A stretch of 55,758 nucleotides of DNA from Ruminococcaceae bacterium UBA5413 (GCA_002409585.1 DHNP01000008.1:13844-69601), one strand, 5' to 3'; numbered from the stretch's first letter, positions 33,999 to 43,262 are shown. The notes: a model not told the origin generated them from the letters alone. A program made the numbers and translations.

Positions 33999-35970
33999 CA
34001 TACCGTATAAAAGTTACTGCTGGTCCATAGGGACTACAAGCTACAGGACTAAAAACTTTAACCGCAGCATAGAGCGCCAGCTCCAGCTTATGCGGGAGTT
34101 CAGGCTCAAGCCCGAAAACACCGGCAGGCCGTGGGCCGAGCTGCAAAAGCCTTATTACTACTGCCTAAAAGAGAACGGCTTCCTTAAAGGCAACGCCGGC
34201 CGCCCCCAAAAGGACGCGCGCGAAAAGGTTTCGGGGCTTGCGTGCATAGGCCTGCTTGATGAAAACCGTAACGTCACAAAGCCCGGCATGATGCTTATAA
34301 ACGCGGTGAAAAACGGTGACTTCCGCGCCGACAACATCCTTGAGCTGCCTAAAGACAGTTACATTTACCTTAAGCAGCTTTTAAAAACGTCTGTAAACGT
34401 AGGCGGATATACTGTACGTCCATTTATAGTATTTTTATACTTAGAGTCAAAATTAAAGTACCTTACGTACGATGAATTTACTTACCTGCTGCCGCTCTGC
34501 ACCGACATAAACTCAACTGATGAAATCATAGGCGGCATACTGAAGGCAAGGCGCGGGCAGTCAGGCTTGGACGGCATCCTTATTTCCGTAATAATGGGAA
34601 AAGAAAATTACAAAGCGGCTTACAGGAAATTTATGGACGATGAAGTAACTGAAGACCTTATCTGCTGCATAGGCATGAACCGTAAAAGCCGCAGCTACGA
34701 CAAACCGTACTACAAGTTTTACAAGCTGCTCGAAAAGGCTGTCCTTGAAAAAGACGGCGGCAGCGTCCGCGGGCTTTTCGAGGCTGTAAAAGGAATAAGC
34801 GGCAGGCAGCGTGTTTACTGGACGAAGTACCTTTTCGGAACAATGTCTAAGGCTAAACTTGAACAAAGCGGCTGCGCCGCGCTTAAAAAAAATGAAATCA
34901 CGTCGGCCGCAGATATCTCTGAGTTTAAAGATATATTCTTTAAAAAAATGCATCTTTTTAAAGCTAAAAGCATGCTTGGGGACTACTTCGACCTTAACCG
35001 GCGCTATTTTAATATAACCGATATAACTATTTTTGAAAACGGCAGGGTCTGCCTTGACATACTTCCCGGGATATTTTTCGGTGAAACAGCCGGCGGGCTG
35101 ATAAAGTCAGGCTTTGAAAAATGCCCGCTCCTTACCGAAAACGCGGGCATGGAAGAAATCGCGCCGTGCCTTAAGGAAGACGCAGGCAGGCTTTACACCG
35201 CGCTCGGCAGAAAGTACGGCATTGAGGTAACCTGTGCGGAGCAGGCACACGGCATACTTAAACGTGAGAAGTATAAGAAATTTAATAAGCTTATAGATGA
35301 AAAGTTCCCAAGAAGCCAGATTGTCAACCTTTTGGGCCGGTTCGAGACACGCGACGACGAGTACCTGCGTAAAAATATTACCGACAACGCCGACGTACCG
35401 ACCATGTTCGAGTATATTATAGCTATAGCATGGTACATGATAAGCGGCAGGAAGGGCGACGTGCTAAGCTACATGAACCTTTCGCTTGAAGCGGGGCTCC
35501 TGCCGAAAAGCCACGCCTCCGGAGGCGCTGCCGATATAGTTTACGAATACGGGGCGGAAAGCGGCTGCCCGGAACACTCATTGCTCATAGAGGCGACGCT
35601 TTCTGAAAAGACGAACCAGCGCCATATGGAAATGGAGCCTGTGTCGCGCCACCTCGGCAATTACATGCTGGAGCATCCCGGCAGGAAAGCCTACTGCGTC
35701 TTTACCGCCACTTACCTCGACCTTAACGTCATATCCGACTTCAGGAGCAGGAAAAACGCCGAATACTTTGCGGCCGACGGCTCTAAGTCCGTGCAGGGCA
35801 TGGAAATAATACCGCTGCAGACAAGTGAAATAAAAGCCGCCCTTGAAGGCGGCATAAATTACGCTGAACTCTATAAAATTTTTGACTGTGCTTTCAAATC
35901 CGGTGAAAAAACGTCAAGCTGGTACAAAAACCAGATATCCTGCCGGATATCCGCGCGCCGTGAGACGTGA
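33988..35970 (+). CDS. Type IIS restriction endonuclease, AlwI/BstNBI-like
   Basis: A 660-residue protein if started at GTG 33988, 8 nt after GGGGAG; GTG 33979 is an alternative. It overlaps the methylase by 11 bp. The N-terminus WSIGTTSYRTKNFNRSIERQ and LACIGLLDENRNVTKPG resemble the DNA-recognition part of the AlwI family. The C-terminal nuclease core reads ADIVYEY (Asp516), then LLIEATLSEKTNQRHMEMEP (Glu535, Thr537), followed by VSRHL. This aligns with the DMEIIYED...GEVTTSKG...MESEPVTRH region of BstNBI-type enzymes, an E-x-T variant of PD-(D/E)xK. Isoleucine codons are ATA-rich like the host, so residence is not very recent. Specificity is unknown. Confidence 0.82.
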   Translation: MANDIPYKSYCWSIGTTSYRTKNFNRSIERQLQLMREFRLKPENTGRPWAELQKPYYYCLKENGFLKGNAGRPQKDAREKVSGLACIGLLDENRNVTKPGMMLINAVKNGDFRADNILELPKDSYIYLKQLLKTSVNVGGYTVRPFIVFLYLESKLKYLTYDEFTYLLPLCTDINSTDEIIGGILKARRGQSGLDGILISVIMGKENYKAAYRKFMDDEVTEDLICCIGMNRKSRSYDKPYYKFYKLLEKAVLEKDGGSVRGLFEAVKGISGRQRVYWTKYLFGTMSKAKLEQSGCAALKKNEITSAADISEFKDIFFKKMHLFKAKSMLGDYFDLNRRYFNITDITIFENGRVCLDILPGIFFGETAGGLIKSGFEKCPLLTENAGMEEIAPCLKEDAGRLYTALGRKYGIEVTCAEQAHGILKREKYKKFNKLIDEKFPRSQIVNLLGRFETRDDEYLRKNITDNADVPTMFEYIIAIAWYMISGRKGDVLSYMNLSLEAGLLPKSHASGGAADIVYEYGAESGCPEHSLLIEATLSEKTNQRHMEMEPVSRHLGNYMLEHPGRKAYCVFTATYLDLNVISDFRSRKNAEYFAADGSKSVQGMEIIPLQTSEIKAALEGGINYAELYKIFDCAFKSGEKTSSWYKNQISCRISARRET

Positions 35971-35972
35971 CG

Positions 35973-37241
35973 TCAGCCCTTATTTGTGCTGCCCGAAACT
36001 TCCTTTATGTCTGCCCCCTGCCGTATAAGCGCTGAAACCGCGGCCTGTACCTGCGGGTCGTCGGCTTCCTTAAGGCCGTCCCTGTCGAGCAGCTCTTTCT
36101 GCTTTTCGGTAAGGGCTTTAACAACGTCCGGCTCAACGCCGGCGTCGCTGACTGATTTTCCCGAAAGCGTAATGTAGTCAGCCGTCGAAATTATCACGGC
36201 AGAGCCGTCCGAAAGCGGTACGGCCTCGTCTTTTTTGCCGTAACCGGCAGTCTTTTCCCCGACGAGCATGCCCTTTTTAAAGTCTTTGATATCCGAAGCG
36301 ACTATTTCCGCCGCGCCGAAAGTCGTTTTGTCAACCACGACGCTGACGGGCAGGTCTATTTCATTTGCCGCGGAAGTGTACTGCGTCGTTATTTTGCCGT
36401 CTTTATCCTTGTACCTTACGGTGTCACCCGCCGGCAGCAGCGTGTCAAGTATGCCCGCCGCCGAACCGACGCTGCCGCCCGAGTTGCTGCGCAGGTCTAA
36501 AACTATGCCTGCGGCGCCCTTTTTTATCAGCGCTGAAAGCGCCGACGTAAACTCGTCGGACGTACTGTCTTTAAACTCAGATATCTTTATATAGGCGGCG
36601 TTGCCGTTTATCATAGACGACTGCAGCGTATTGCGCACGTATTCGCCGCGCGTGACGGTTATGCTGAGCTTTTGCGTTTCCGCCTTGGCATTATTGGAAG
36701 TCTCGGCATTCCTAAGTATGCCCAAGACGACTGTTGTCCCTTTAGTGCCGTCGAGCCTATTGATGGCTTCGCCGTACGTAATGCGCACAATCTCCTCGCC
36801 GTCCATGCTTATGACGACGTCTCCCTTTTTTACGCCGGCTTTTTCGGCCGGGGAGTTCGGCATGACGTACGTTACTTCCATATTGCCGTCGGAGTCGCGC
36901 ACGGTCCTTATGCCGACGCCTATGTTTTTGGAGCCGGAGGAGTTAAGGTATTCTTTGTACTTTTCAGCCGTAAGGTACTTTCCCTGCGTATCGCCGAGGC
37001 CGGCTATATATCCGGCGCATATGCCGTCGGAAAGTTTCTTTTCATTTATGGTGCCGGCGTAGCTCTGGCGCACTTCGCGGTCTATCTCGCTTAACTTGGT
37101 GTACATGGCCTGGCGTTCGTTTATGTCGGCAACTTTGGAGTTAAACTTATCCATCGCGTAAACATAAGTCAGCGACACCGTTACGGCGGCCGTTACAAGG
37201 GCTGCGGACACCGCTATACCGAGCGGAATTTTTTTACCCAT
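35973..37241 (-). CDS. S41 (CtpA-like) PDZ protein lacking both catalytic residues
   Basis: A 422-residue membrane-anchored protein with an N-terminal helix (IPLGIAVSAALVTAAVTVSL), a PDZ domain (about 110-190; SPAEKAGVKKGDVVISMDGE) and an S41 fold (LDLRSNSGGSVGSA). In active members the nucleophile lies in ASASEI and the general base in GEKTFGKG. Here those read FGAAEI, putting Gly309 at the Ser position, and GEKTAGYG, putting Tyr334 at the Lys position, with the normal 25-residue spacing. It is therefore predicted to be catalytically dead. It lies 154 bp after the M23 gene of the ftsEX operon, where active CtpA genes are often found, so a scaffolding or regulatory role is inferred. It converges on the restriction gene with only 2 bp between stops. 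Confidence 0.85.
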   Translation of the reverse strand: MGKKIPLGIAVSAALVTAAVTVSLTYVYAMDKFNSKVADINERQAMYTKLSEIDREVRQSYAGTINEKKLSDGICAGYIAGLGDTQGKYLTAEKYKEYLNSSGSKNIGVGIRTVRDSDGNMEVTYVMPNSPAEKAGVKKGDVVISMDGEEIVRITYGEAINRLDGTKGTTVVLGILRNAETSNNAKAETQKLSITVTRGEYVRNTLQSSMINGNAAYIKISEFKDSTSDEFTSALSALIKKGAAGIVLDLRSNSGGSVGSAAGILDTLLPAGDTVRYKDKDGKITTQYTSAANEIDLPVSVVVDKTTFGAAEIVASDIKDFKKGMLVGEKTAGYGKKDEAVPLSDGSAVIISTADYITLSGKSVSDAGVEPDVVKALTEKQKELLDRDGLKEADDPQVQAAVSALIRQGADIKEVSGSTNKG

Positions 37242-37395
37242 ATTTATGTTTCCCCGTTTTCATATTGGATATCCTGCCTGCCATATCCGCGGACTTGCGC
37301 GGCAGTCCTGCCGGCGCCGGACGGTATTTTTTCATTTTATAATAATATTATTGACGCGTGCGGTAAAGGTATACAGCACGCGCTGCCGAATGCCT

Positions 37396-38616
37396 TTATT
37401 TAAAATAATTCATAGGATTGGTCGTAGAGCCGTTCACCCTTACTTCAAAGTGAAGGTGCGGGCCGGTTGACTGGCCCGTGGACCCGACGTACGCTATGAC
37501 CTGGCCTTTTTTAACGGTCTGGCCCTTGCTCACCGCTACACTGCTGCAGTGGCCGTACAGCGTTGAGTACCCGCCGCCGTGGTCTATGGCTACTACGTTG
37601 CCGTAGCCGCCGTAGCCGGTGCCGTAGTTGCCCCAGCCGGCCTGTATGACTTTGCCCGAGTCCGCCGCTACTATGGCGGCGCCGTATATGCCGCTGCGCG
37701 AAATGTCGACGCCCTTGTGGAACTCGCCGCCGCTCAGGCTCCTGTAGCCGTAGCCGCTCGTTATATTAGTGCAGCTCGGCACAGGCCATGTAAAGCTGCC
37801 TGTGCTTACGTACCCGCCGCTGCCGCTGTTTTTGCTTCCGCTGCCGGTGCTCTTTTTCTGTGATGCATAGTATGCTTTGTACCAGCTGTCTATGGCGGCG
37901 TCCGCCGCGGCGCGCTCTTTCGCAAGCTTGGCGTTTTCAGCGTTTGCTTCGGCCTCGTTCTGCGACAGTTCTGAGATAACCTCGTTAACTTCGCTTACGC
38001 GCTCGTTCAGTTCTTCCTGCTTTTGGTCATATGACGCTTTTGCGGAAACAACGGAGGCTTTTTTACTTTCTATATCTTCCTTTTCAGACTGTATGCTTTG
38101 AAGCTCGCCTTTAAGCGTATTTATAAGTTCCGTGTCGTGCTTCGTTATACACCTTACAAGCTCCGTTTTGTCGGAAAGGTCCATTATATTTTTTGCGTTA
38201 AGTACAATCTCTATGTTTGACGCTTCGCCTGTGAGGTAAACAGCCTTAAGCCGCCCTTTGAGCTTTGTGTAGTTTTTGTCTATGTCAGACTGCTTGTCCG
38301 CGATTTTCGCTTCTTCCTCTTTTATATCGGAATTAAGGTCGGAAATCTGCGAGTTGAGGTTATCTATCTGGCTTTGTATATTGCTGACCTGCTCTGTCAG
38401 GGCGTTTTTATACTCAACTTTTTTACTTTTATCGTTTTTAAGCGTTTTTAATTTTTTGTTAACTTCGGCCTGCTCTTTCTGCAGCTTGCTCTGCTGCTGT
38501 TTAAGCGAGCTTATGGACGTGGCCGAAGCGTTCTCGGTTATGTACTGCGGCGATAAAAGCAGCAGGCAGGCCATAAGCATGGCCGCGCAGGCTTTTAAAA
38601 ACTTCTTACCAGTCAA
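37396..38616 (-). CDS. Coiled-coil M23 peptidase, EnvC/PcsB-like FtsEX partner
   Basis: A 406-residue secreted protein. It has a signal-like start (KFLKACAAMLMACLLLLSP), then a long coiled coil (about 30-250; LKQQQSKLQKEQAEVNKKLK), a Ser/Gly linker, and a C-terminal M23 (lysostaphin-like) domain. The zinc ligands are complete: FHKGVD, YGH and HLHFE. Proteins of this architecture are peptidoglycan hydrolases or their activators, driven by FtsEX through the coiled coil. The TTG start has GGGGGGAG about 7 nt upstream and lies within the end of ftsX, overlapping by 11 bp, so the two are translationally coupled. Confidence 0.9.
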   Translation of the reverse strand: MTGKKFLKACAAMLMACLLLLSPQYITENASATSISSLKQQQSKLQKEQAEVNKKLKTLKNDKSKKVEYKNALTEQVSNIQSQIDNLNSQISDLNSDIKEEEAKIADKQSDIDKNYTKLKGRLKAVYLTGEASNIEIVLNAKNIMDLSDKTELVRCITKHDTELINTLKGELQSIQSEKEDIESKKASVVSAKASYDQKQEELNERVSEVNEVISELSQNEAEANAENAKLAKERAAADAAIDSWYKAYYASQKKSTGSGSKNSGSGGYVSTGSFTWPVPSCTNITSGYGYRSLSGGEFHKGVDISRSGIYGAAIVAADSGKVIQAGWGNYGTGYGGYGNVVAIDHGGGYSTLYGHCSSVAVSKGQTVKKGQVIAYVGSTGQSTGPHLHFEVRVNGSTTNPMNYFK

Positions 38617-39520
38617 CTATGTCTCCCCCCTCGCGTTTTAAGTACCTTCCTATGGAAATCATTCCTCCGAGCGCACCGAAAACCATGCCCGCCAAAACAA
38701 ATATCAGCGTTATGCGCCCTATGAGCGGGCCTATGTCAACAGTGCTGAAAAGCGTTATCGAAGTAAGCGCCTTTGTCATGCGCCCGTACATAAGGGCAAG
38801 TATGCCGCTTGAAATCAGGCCCGACAAAATGCCGATGACAACGCCTTCTACTATAAACGGCACGCGCACGAACCAGTTCGTGGCGCCTACGGATTTCATT
38901 ATGTTTATTTCAAGGCGGCGTGAAAACATCGTTACGCGCACGGTGTTCGAAATAATGAAAAGTGAAACGGCCGCAAGCAGCAGCACTACCCAAAAGCCCG
39001 CCGTGCTCACGGTTTTGTCGAGCTTTGTCAGCTTTGCGGCAATGTCGGAGTAATTGTTTATACTCGAAACTCCGTCTATTTTCTTTATCTGTTCCGCCGT
39101 CTGGCTGTACTTTGACAGATCCTTTACGGATATTTTGAAAGCATCGGGGAGGGGGTTGTCATTTCCCGTCATGCCGGCGAGCAGCGACTTGTCGGCTTCC
39201 TGGCCGAGCATGCCCATGGTCTGCTCTATGGCCTCGTCCTTAGGCACGAACTCACAGCTCGCTATGTTGTCGAGCTTTTTTATCTCTTCGCCTGCTTTTA
39301 TGGACTCGAGCACCGGCAGGTTTTCCTTCATATATACCTTTATGGAATTTTCCCCTTCTATGGACTTCATCGCCGTATTTATATTTACTGAAAATAAAAC
39401 CGCGGCTCCGGTCAGCAGAAGGCATGAAATAAGCACGCAGACAGAAGCGAGCGACATCGTTCTGTTGCTCCAAATATTTTTAAGGCCCTCTTTAAAAAGG
39501 TAAGAAAAACTTTTAATCAT
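38606..39520 (-). CDS. ftsX: Cell division ABC transporter permease FtsX
   Basis: A 304-residue protein beginning MIKSFSYLFKEGLKNIWSNR. It has four membrane helices: one near residue 25-45, then an extracellular domain of about 120 residues, then three in the C-terminal half. The conserved VVLLLAAVSLFIISNTVRVT and EINIMKSVGATNWFVRVPF regions are present. FtsX transmits FtsE ATPase cycles to an extracellular peptidoglycan hydrolase, here probably the M23 protein encoded next. The ATG follows GGGAGGGC by about 4 nt and overlaps ftsE by 8 bp. Confidence 0.95.
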   Translation of the reverse strand: MIKSFSYLFKEGLKNIWSNRTMSLASVCVLISCLLLTGAAVLFSVNINTAMKSIEGENSIKVYMKENLPVLESIKAGEEIKKLDNIASCEFVPKDEAIEQTMGMLGQEADKSLLAGMTGNDNPLPDAFKISVKDLSKYSQTAEQIKKIDGVSSINNYSDIAAKLTKLDKTVSTAGFWVVLLLAAVSLFIISNTVRVTMFSRRLEINIMKSVGATNWFVRVPFIVEGVVIGILSGLISSGILALMYGRMTKALTSITLFSTVDIGPLIGRITLIFVLAGMVFGALGGMISIGRYLKREGGDIVDW

Positions 39521-40196
39521 TGCCGCCCTCCCAAGTGCATCTGTCCGAGACTACGGAACCCTTCTGTATTTCAACGACGCGTTTTTTAAAGTGTTTAATA
39601 AGTGAATGTTCGTGCGTCACCATAAGCACGGTGGTTCCGCGTTTGTTTATCTCACTGAAAAGGTCTACTATCTCAAACGACATGGCAGGGTCCACGTTTC
39701 CGGTTGGCTCGTCCGCAATTATGAGCTTGGGCTTGTTGGCTAACGCCCGCGCAAGGCCTACGCGCTGCTGCTCCCCGCCTGAAAGCTCTCTCGGGTGGCA
39801 GCCGGCTTTGTCCTGCAGGTTCACAAGGCCGAGTATGTACGGCACGCGCTTTCGTATCTCTTTGCTTGACGCGCCGACAACGTGCATGGCAAAGGCTATG
39901 TTTTCATAAACGGTCATCTTATGTATAAGCCGGAAATCCTGAAAAACCATGCCCATAGTCCGCCTTAGGTACGGCACTTCACTGCGCCTTATGTCCGAAA
40001 GCTTCTGTTTGCCTACTATAATCTCGCCTTCGTTCGGCCTTTCCTCGCAAGTTATGAGCTTAAGGAAAGTGCTCTTGCCCGCGCCGGAAGAACCGACGAT
40101 AAAAACAAACTCGCCGTCACCTATATTTAAGTTTATATGTTTAAGCGCGGCGGTCCCGTTGGAATATACTTTGCTTACGTTTTTAAATTGTATCAA
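39513..40196 (-). CDS. ftsE: Cell division ABC transporter ATPase FtsE
   Basis: A 227-residue ABC ATPase. Walker A is GSSGAGKST, the signature is LSGGEQQRVGLARAL, Walker B is LIIADEPTG, and the H-loop is MVTHEH. The conventional FtsE start MIQFKNVSKVYSNG is reached at TTG 40196, with GGGGTG about 8 nt upstream; GTG 40199 or 40205 are possible. It is the first gene of the ftsE-ftsX-M23 operon, which controls cell wall hydrolysis at division or sporulation. Confidence 0.95.
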   Translation of the reverse strand: MIQFKNVSKVYSNGTAALKHINLNIGDGEFVFIVGSSGAGKSTFLKLITCEERPNEGEIIVGKQKLSDIRRSEVPYLRRTMGMVFQDFRLIHKMTVYENIAFAMHVVGASSKEIRKRVPYILGLVNLQDKAGCHPRELSGGEQQRVGLARALANKPKLIIADEPTGNVDPAMSFEIVDLFSEINKRGTTVLMVTHEHSLIKHFKKRVVEIQKGSVVSDRCTWEGGND

Positions 40197-40320
40197 CACA
40201 ATCACCCCGCATAAAATCTTTGTGCAACCGTTGCGTTTTCTTTCAGGCCGGCCCGCTCAATGCCCCAAACTAACATTTACGTCTGCCGGTTGGCTCACCG
40301 TGTGCCGGCAGCATCATTAA

Positions 40321-40355
40321 AGCCCGCCGGTACTTTTACATGATACCAACGGGCT
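40321..40355 (-). terminator. Probable terminator of the PucR-type regulator gene
   Basis: AGCCCG/CGGGCT with an inner GGTA/TACC stem, 94 bp past the regulator stop codon on the minus strand, followed by TTTAA. The U-tract is short. Confidence 0.5.
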
Positions 40356-40448
40356 ATTAATTTATAATTCTATATTGCAAATAATTTGTAATATTTTTGT
40401 AATATCTTAAGAAAGCTGCCGAAACAGGCGCGGCGCGGGCGTTTAATG

Positions 40449-41534
40449 TCAGAATTTCACAGGATTTGAGGAAAGATATTTCTTAACCATTAAAGCCACC
40501 TTAAACACTATGGCATCCTCAAAGTTGCGCAGGTCAAGGCCGGTGATTTTTTTGATTTTCTCCAAACGGTAAACGAGCGTGTTCCTGTGCACGAACAGCT
40601 TGCGCGAAGTTTCGGAAACGTTAAGGTTGTTTTCAAAAAAGCGCTGTATGGTAAACAGTGTTTCATGGTCGAGCGAGTCTATGGAGCCTTTTTTAAAGAC
40701 TTCTTTCAGGAACGCCTCGCAGAGCGTTGTTGGCAGCTGGTAGATAAGCCGCGCTATGCCGAGGTTGTCGTAGCTTACGACAGGCCTTTCGGTGTCGAAA
40801 ACCTTGCCGACTTCAAGCGCTATCTGCGCTTCTTTGAAAGAGTGGGGCAGGTCTTTTATATTGTTTACAACAGTGCCTATGCCGACGACGCAGTGCGTGT
40901 AAAACTCGCTGCCGAGCGTGTCGACTATGGAGCTTGCGAGCTTGTCAAGGTCTTTCGTTGTTATATTGGCGTGTATCTCCTTAACGAGCGCTATATCCGT
41001 TTCATTTATATTTATGACGAAGTCCTTGTTCTTGTCAGGAAAAAGGTTCTGTATCACGTCATAAGCCGATATGTCAGACTTGTTTTGTACCTTTATGAGC
41101 ATGCACACGCGGCTTACTTCGGAGTTAAAGCGCAGCTCGCGCGCCTTAAGGTAAATGTCACCCGGCAGGATATTGTCGAGTATAACGTTTTTAATGAAAT
41201 TGTTGCGGTCATACTTTTCGTCGTAGTACTGTTTTATGCTGCCGAGCGATACGGCCAAAAGCGAGGCATAGCGGGCGGCCTCGGGGTCGCTGCCTGAAAC
41301 AAAAACCGCATACTCCGCGCGCGGGCGGCCGCCGAAGGCCTTGTATGTGTACCCGTTTACCACGAACACGTTAGACGCCGAAAGCGCCTCCGACGTGATG
41401 TTTTCATTTACTTCACCTATGCGCCCGAGTTCACTGCAGGCTATAACGACCGAGGTTTCATCTATAACGCCTATGGTCCTGTCAATGGCATCACGCATTT
41501 GATGTATAACGCCCTGAAATAATCTGTTGGACAT
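40449..41534 (-). CDS. PucR/CdaR-type transcriptional regulator
   Basis: A 361-residue protein started at ATG 41534 with GAGGGG about 8 nt upstream. An N-terminal region with FQGVIHQMRDAIDRTIGVID resembles the sugar-diacid recognition domain of CdaR proteins. The C-terminal PucR helix-turn-helix is clear: NVSETSRKLFVHRNTLVYRL followed by EKIKKITGLDL. It lies 315 bp downstream of the MsmX-like ATPase gene on the same strand and may regulate sugar uptake genes; the effector is unknown. In this group the ATPase and regulator often neighbour each other and ftsEX. Confidence 0.85.
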   Translation of the reverse strand: MSNRLFQGVIHQMRDAIDRTIGVIDETSVVIACSELGRIGEVNENITSEALSASNVFVVNGYTYKAFGGRPRAEYAVFVSGSDPEAARYASLLAVSLGSIKQYYDEKYDRNNFIKNVILDNILPGDIYLKARELRFNSEVSRVCMLIKVQNKSDISAYDVIQNLFPDKNKDFVININETDIALVKEIHANITTKDLDKLASSIVDTLGSEFYTHCVVGIGTVVNNIKDLPHSFKEAQIALEVGKVFDTERPVVSYDNLGIARLIYQLPTTLCEAFLKEVFKKGSIDSLDHETLFTIQRFFENNLNVSETSRKLFVHRNTLVYRLEKIKKITGLDLRNFEDAIVFKVALMVKKYLSSNPVKF

Positions 41535-41745
41535 GGCTAATCCCCTCACTTTGTAATTTGACGTTGCGCAAAATTAGGCTTCCGCCGACATTTTAATCCG
41601 TCCTGGCCCGCAAAACAAGTTTTGCCGGTCTTATAAAATATAATACTACTCATATTTTACATAGTAACGGGAAAAAATTCAACTGTATATTGAAAAATAT
41701 ACAAAAAATACATTTTTACTGGCATTTAAGCAAAAACGCCCGCCT

Positions 41746-41784
41746 GTAAAAAAAGCCGGGAGCAGCAAACACTCTCCCGGCTTT
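41746..41784 (-). terminator. Rho-independent terminator of the MsmX-like gene
   Basis: An 11-bp perfect stem AAAGCCGGGAG / CTCCCGGCTTT (41752-41762, 41774-41784), followed on the minus strand by a run of T. The region 41535-41745 shows no other feature. Confidence 0.88.
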
Positions 41785-41849
41785 GTGAACTTGTACTTAC
41801 TGAGTTATCGCCGGCAGCACCGATACATGCGGAAACGCCGGGGAGTATG

Positions 41850-42962
41850 TCAGTTAAGTATGGTTTTTTCCGTTTCCTTGTCGAAAAGATGCATTTTTGA
41901 AATTTCAAACGCGACTTTAATCCTGTCGCCCGTTTTGGCGGTAGTCGTAGGATGTACGCGCGCGGTAATCTCGTTGCCCTCGCATGTAAGGTAAAGGTAT
42001 GTTTCGGAGCCCATGAGTTCAGTTACCTCCACGTCGGCCTCTACTACGCCGTTCGTGGCTTTTTCTATAAATTCCGGTTCGTCATGCACGTTTTCGGGGC
42101 GTATGCCGAACACGACCTTTTTACCCACATAATCCTTGAGCACGTCGTCCTTGTTCTTTTCCGGCGGTATTTTTATCTCATACTGCGCAAACCTGAAAAC
42201 ATAGTCCGAAGAAGTCTTTACTACTTCGCCGTCTATGAAGTTCATCTGCGGCGAACCCATGAAGCCTGCGACAAACTGGTTTATCGGGAAATCGTAAAGG
42301 TTCTGCGGCGTGTCCACCTGCTGGATAAAGCCGTCCTTCATAACAACTATGCGGTCGCCCATGGTCATGGCTTCGGTCTGGTCATGCGTTACGTAGATGA
42401 ACGTCGTGCCGAGGCGCTGGTGCAGCTTGGAGATTTCCGTCCTCATCTGCGCGCGCAGCTTGGCGTCCAGGTTTGAAAGCGGTTCGTCGAGCAAAAAGAC
42501 TTTAGGGTTGCGTACTATGGCGCGCCCGAGCGCCACGCGCTGCCTCTGTCCGCCCGAAAGAGCCTTCGGCTTCCTGTCGAGCAAGTGCGAGATGTCGAGG
42601 GTTTTCGCGGCTTCTTCCACGCGGCGCTTGATTTCATCTTTAGGTATTTTATGCAGTTTAAGGCCGAACGCCATATTGTCGTACACCGTCATGTGCGGGT
42701 ACAGCGCGTAGTTTTGGAAAACCATAGCTATGTCGCGGTCTTTAGGGACTATGTCGTTTGAAAGCGTATCGCCTATGTAAAGCTCGCCCTTCGTTATCTC
42801 CTCAAGCCCCGCAATCATGCGCAGGGTAGTTGATTTGCCGCAGCCCGACGGGCCTACTAAAATTATAAATTCTTTGTCTTTGATTTCAAGGTTAAAGTCC
42901 GTAACCGCGGTAACGCCGCCGTTATAAACTTTATACACGTTTTTTAATGTAACACTTGCCAT
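41850..42962 (-). CDS. MsmX/UgpC-like ATPase for carbohydrate ABC transporters
   Basis: A 370-residue ABC ATPase with GPSGCGKSTTLRMIAGLE (Walker A), LSGGQRQRVALGRAIVR (signature), VFLLDEPLSNLDAKLR (Walker B) and YVTHDQTEAMTMGD (H-loop). A C-terminal OB-type regulatory domain includes VFGIRPENVHDEPEF. No permease or binding-protein gene is adjacent, which is typical of a shared ATPase energising several sugar importers, as MsmX does. AGGAGG lies about 8 nt before the ATG. The strong similarity to MsmK/MsmX proteins is from motif and length. Confidence 0.9.
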   Translation of the reverse strand: MASVTLKNVYKVYNGGVTAVTDFNLEIKDKEFIILVGPSGCGKSTTLRMIAGLEEITKGELYIGDTLSNDIVPKDRDIAMVFQNYALYPHMTVYDNMAFGLKLHKIPKDEIKRRVEEAAKTLDISHLLDRKPKALSGGQRQRVALGRAIVRNPKVFLLDEPLSNLDAKLRAQMRTEISKLHQRLGTTFIYVTHDQTEAMTMGDRIVVMKDGFIQQVDTPQNLYDFPINQFVAGFMGSPQMNFIDGEVVKTSSDYVFRFAQYEIKIPPEKNKDDVLKDYVGKKVVFGIRPENVHDEPEFIEKATNGVVEADVEVTELMGSETYLYLTCEGNEITARVHPTTTAKTGDRIKVAFEISKMHLFDKETEKTILN

Positions 42963-43262
42963 AATAAACCTCCTAAACTCACATACGGGTCTAAAAACTA
43001 CTGTACGATTATCATAGCAGAATCAAGCCGGCATTAACAGGCTCTTTTTAGCCAAATTTTAGGTAAGAGGTTTATGTAATTCTTATAAAACACAAAAATG
43101 CATAACGGTTTTAGTGTATAATGCTAACCTGCCGCAAGGCTGCCCCTGGGGCCGCTTTAAAGCAAAAAAGCCAGCCGCAGAGCCATTTTTTACGTGCCCG
43201 CGTTTCCTTTTACGGCGTAACTCGCACGCAGGCGGGGCCGCATTTCAGGCGTTATGTCTCCC
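42963..43262. other. Intergenic stretch between bioY and the MsmX-like gene
   Basis: 300 bp. It holds the ribosome binding site of the ATPase gene at the left end and a plus-strand TATAAT at 43117-43122 with no good -35. I see no gene, riboswitch or convincing terminator. Confidence 0.5.
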
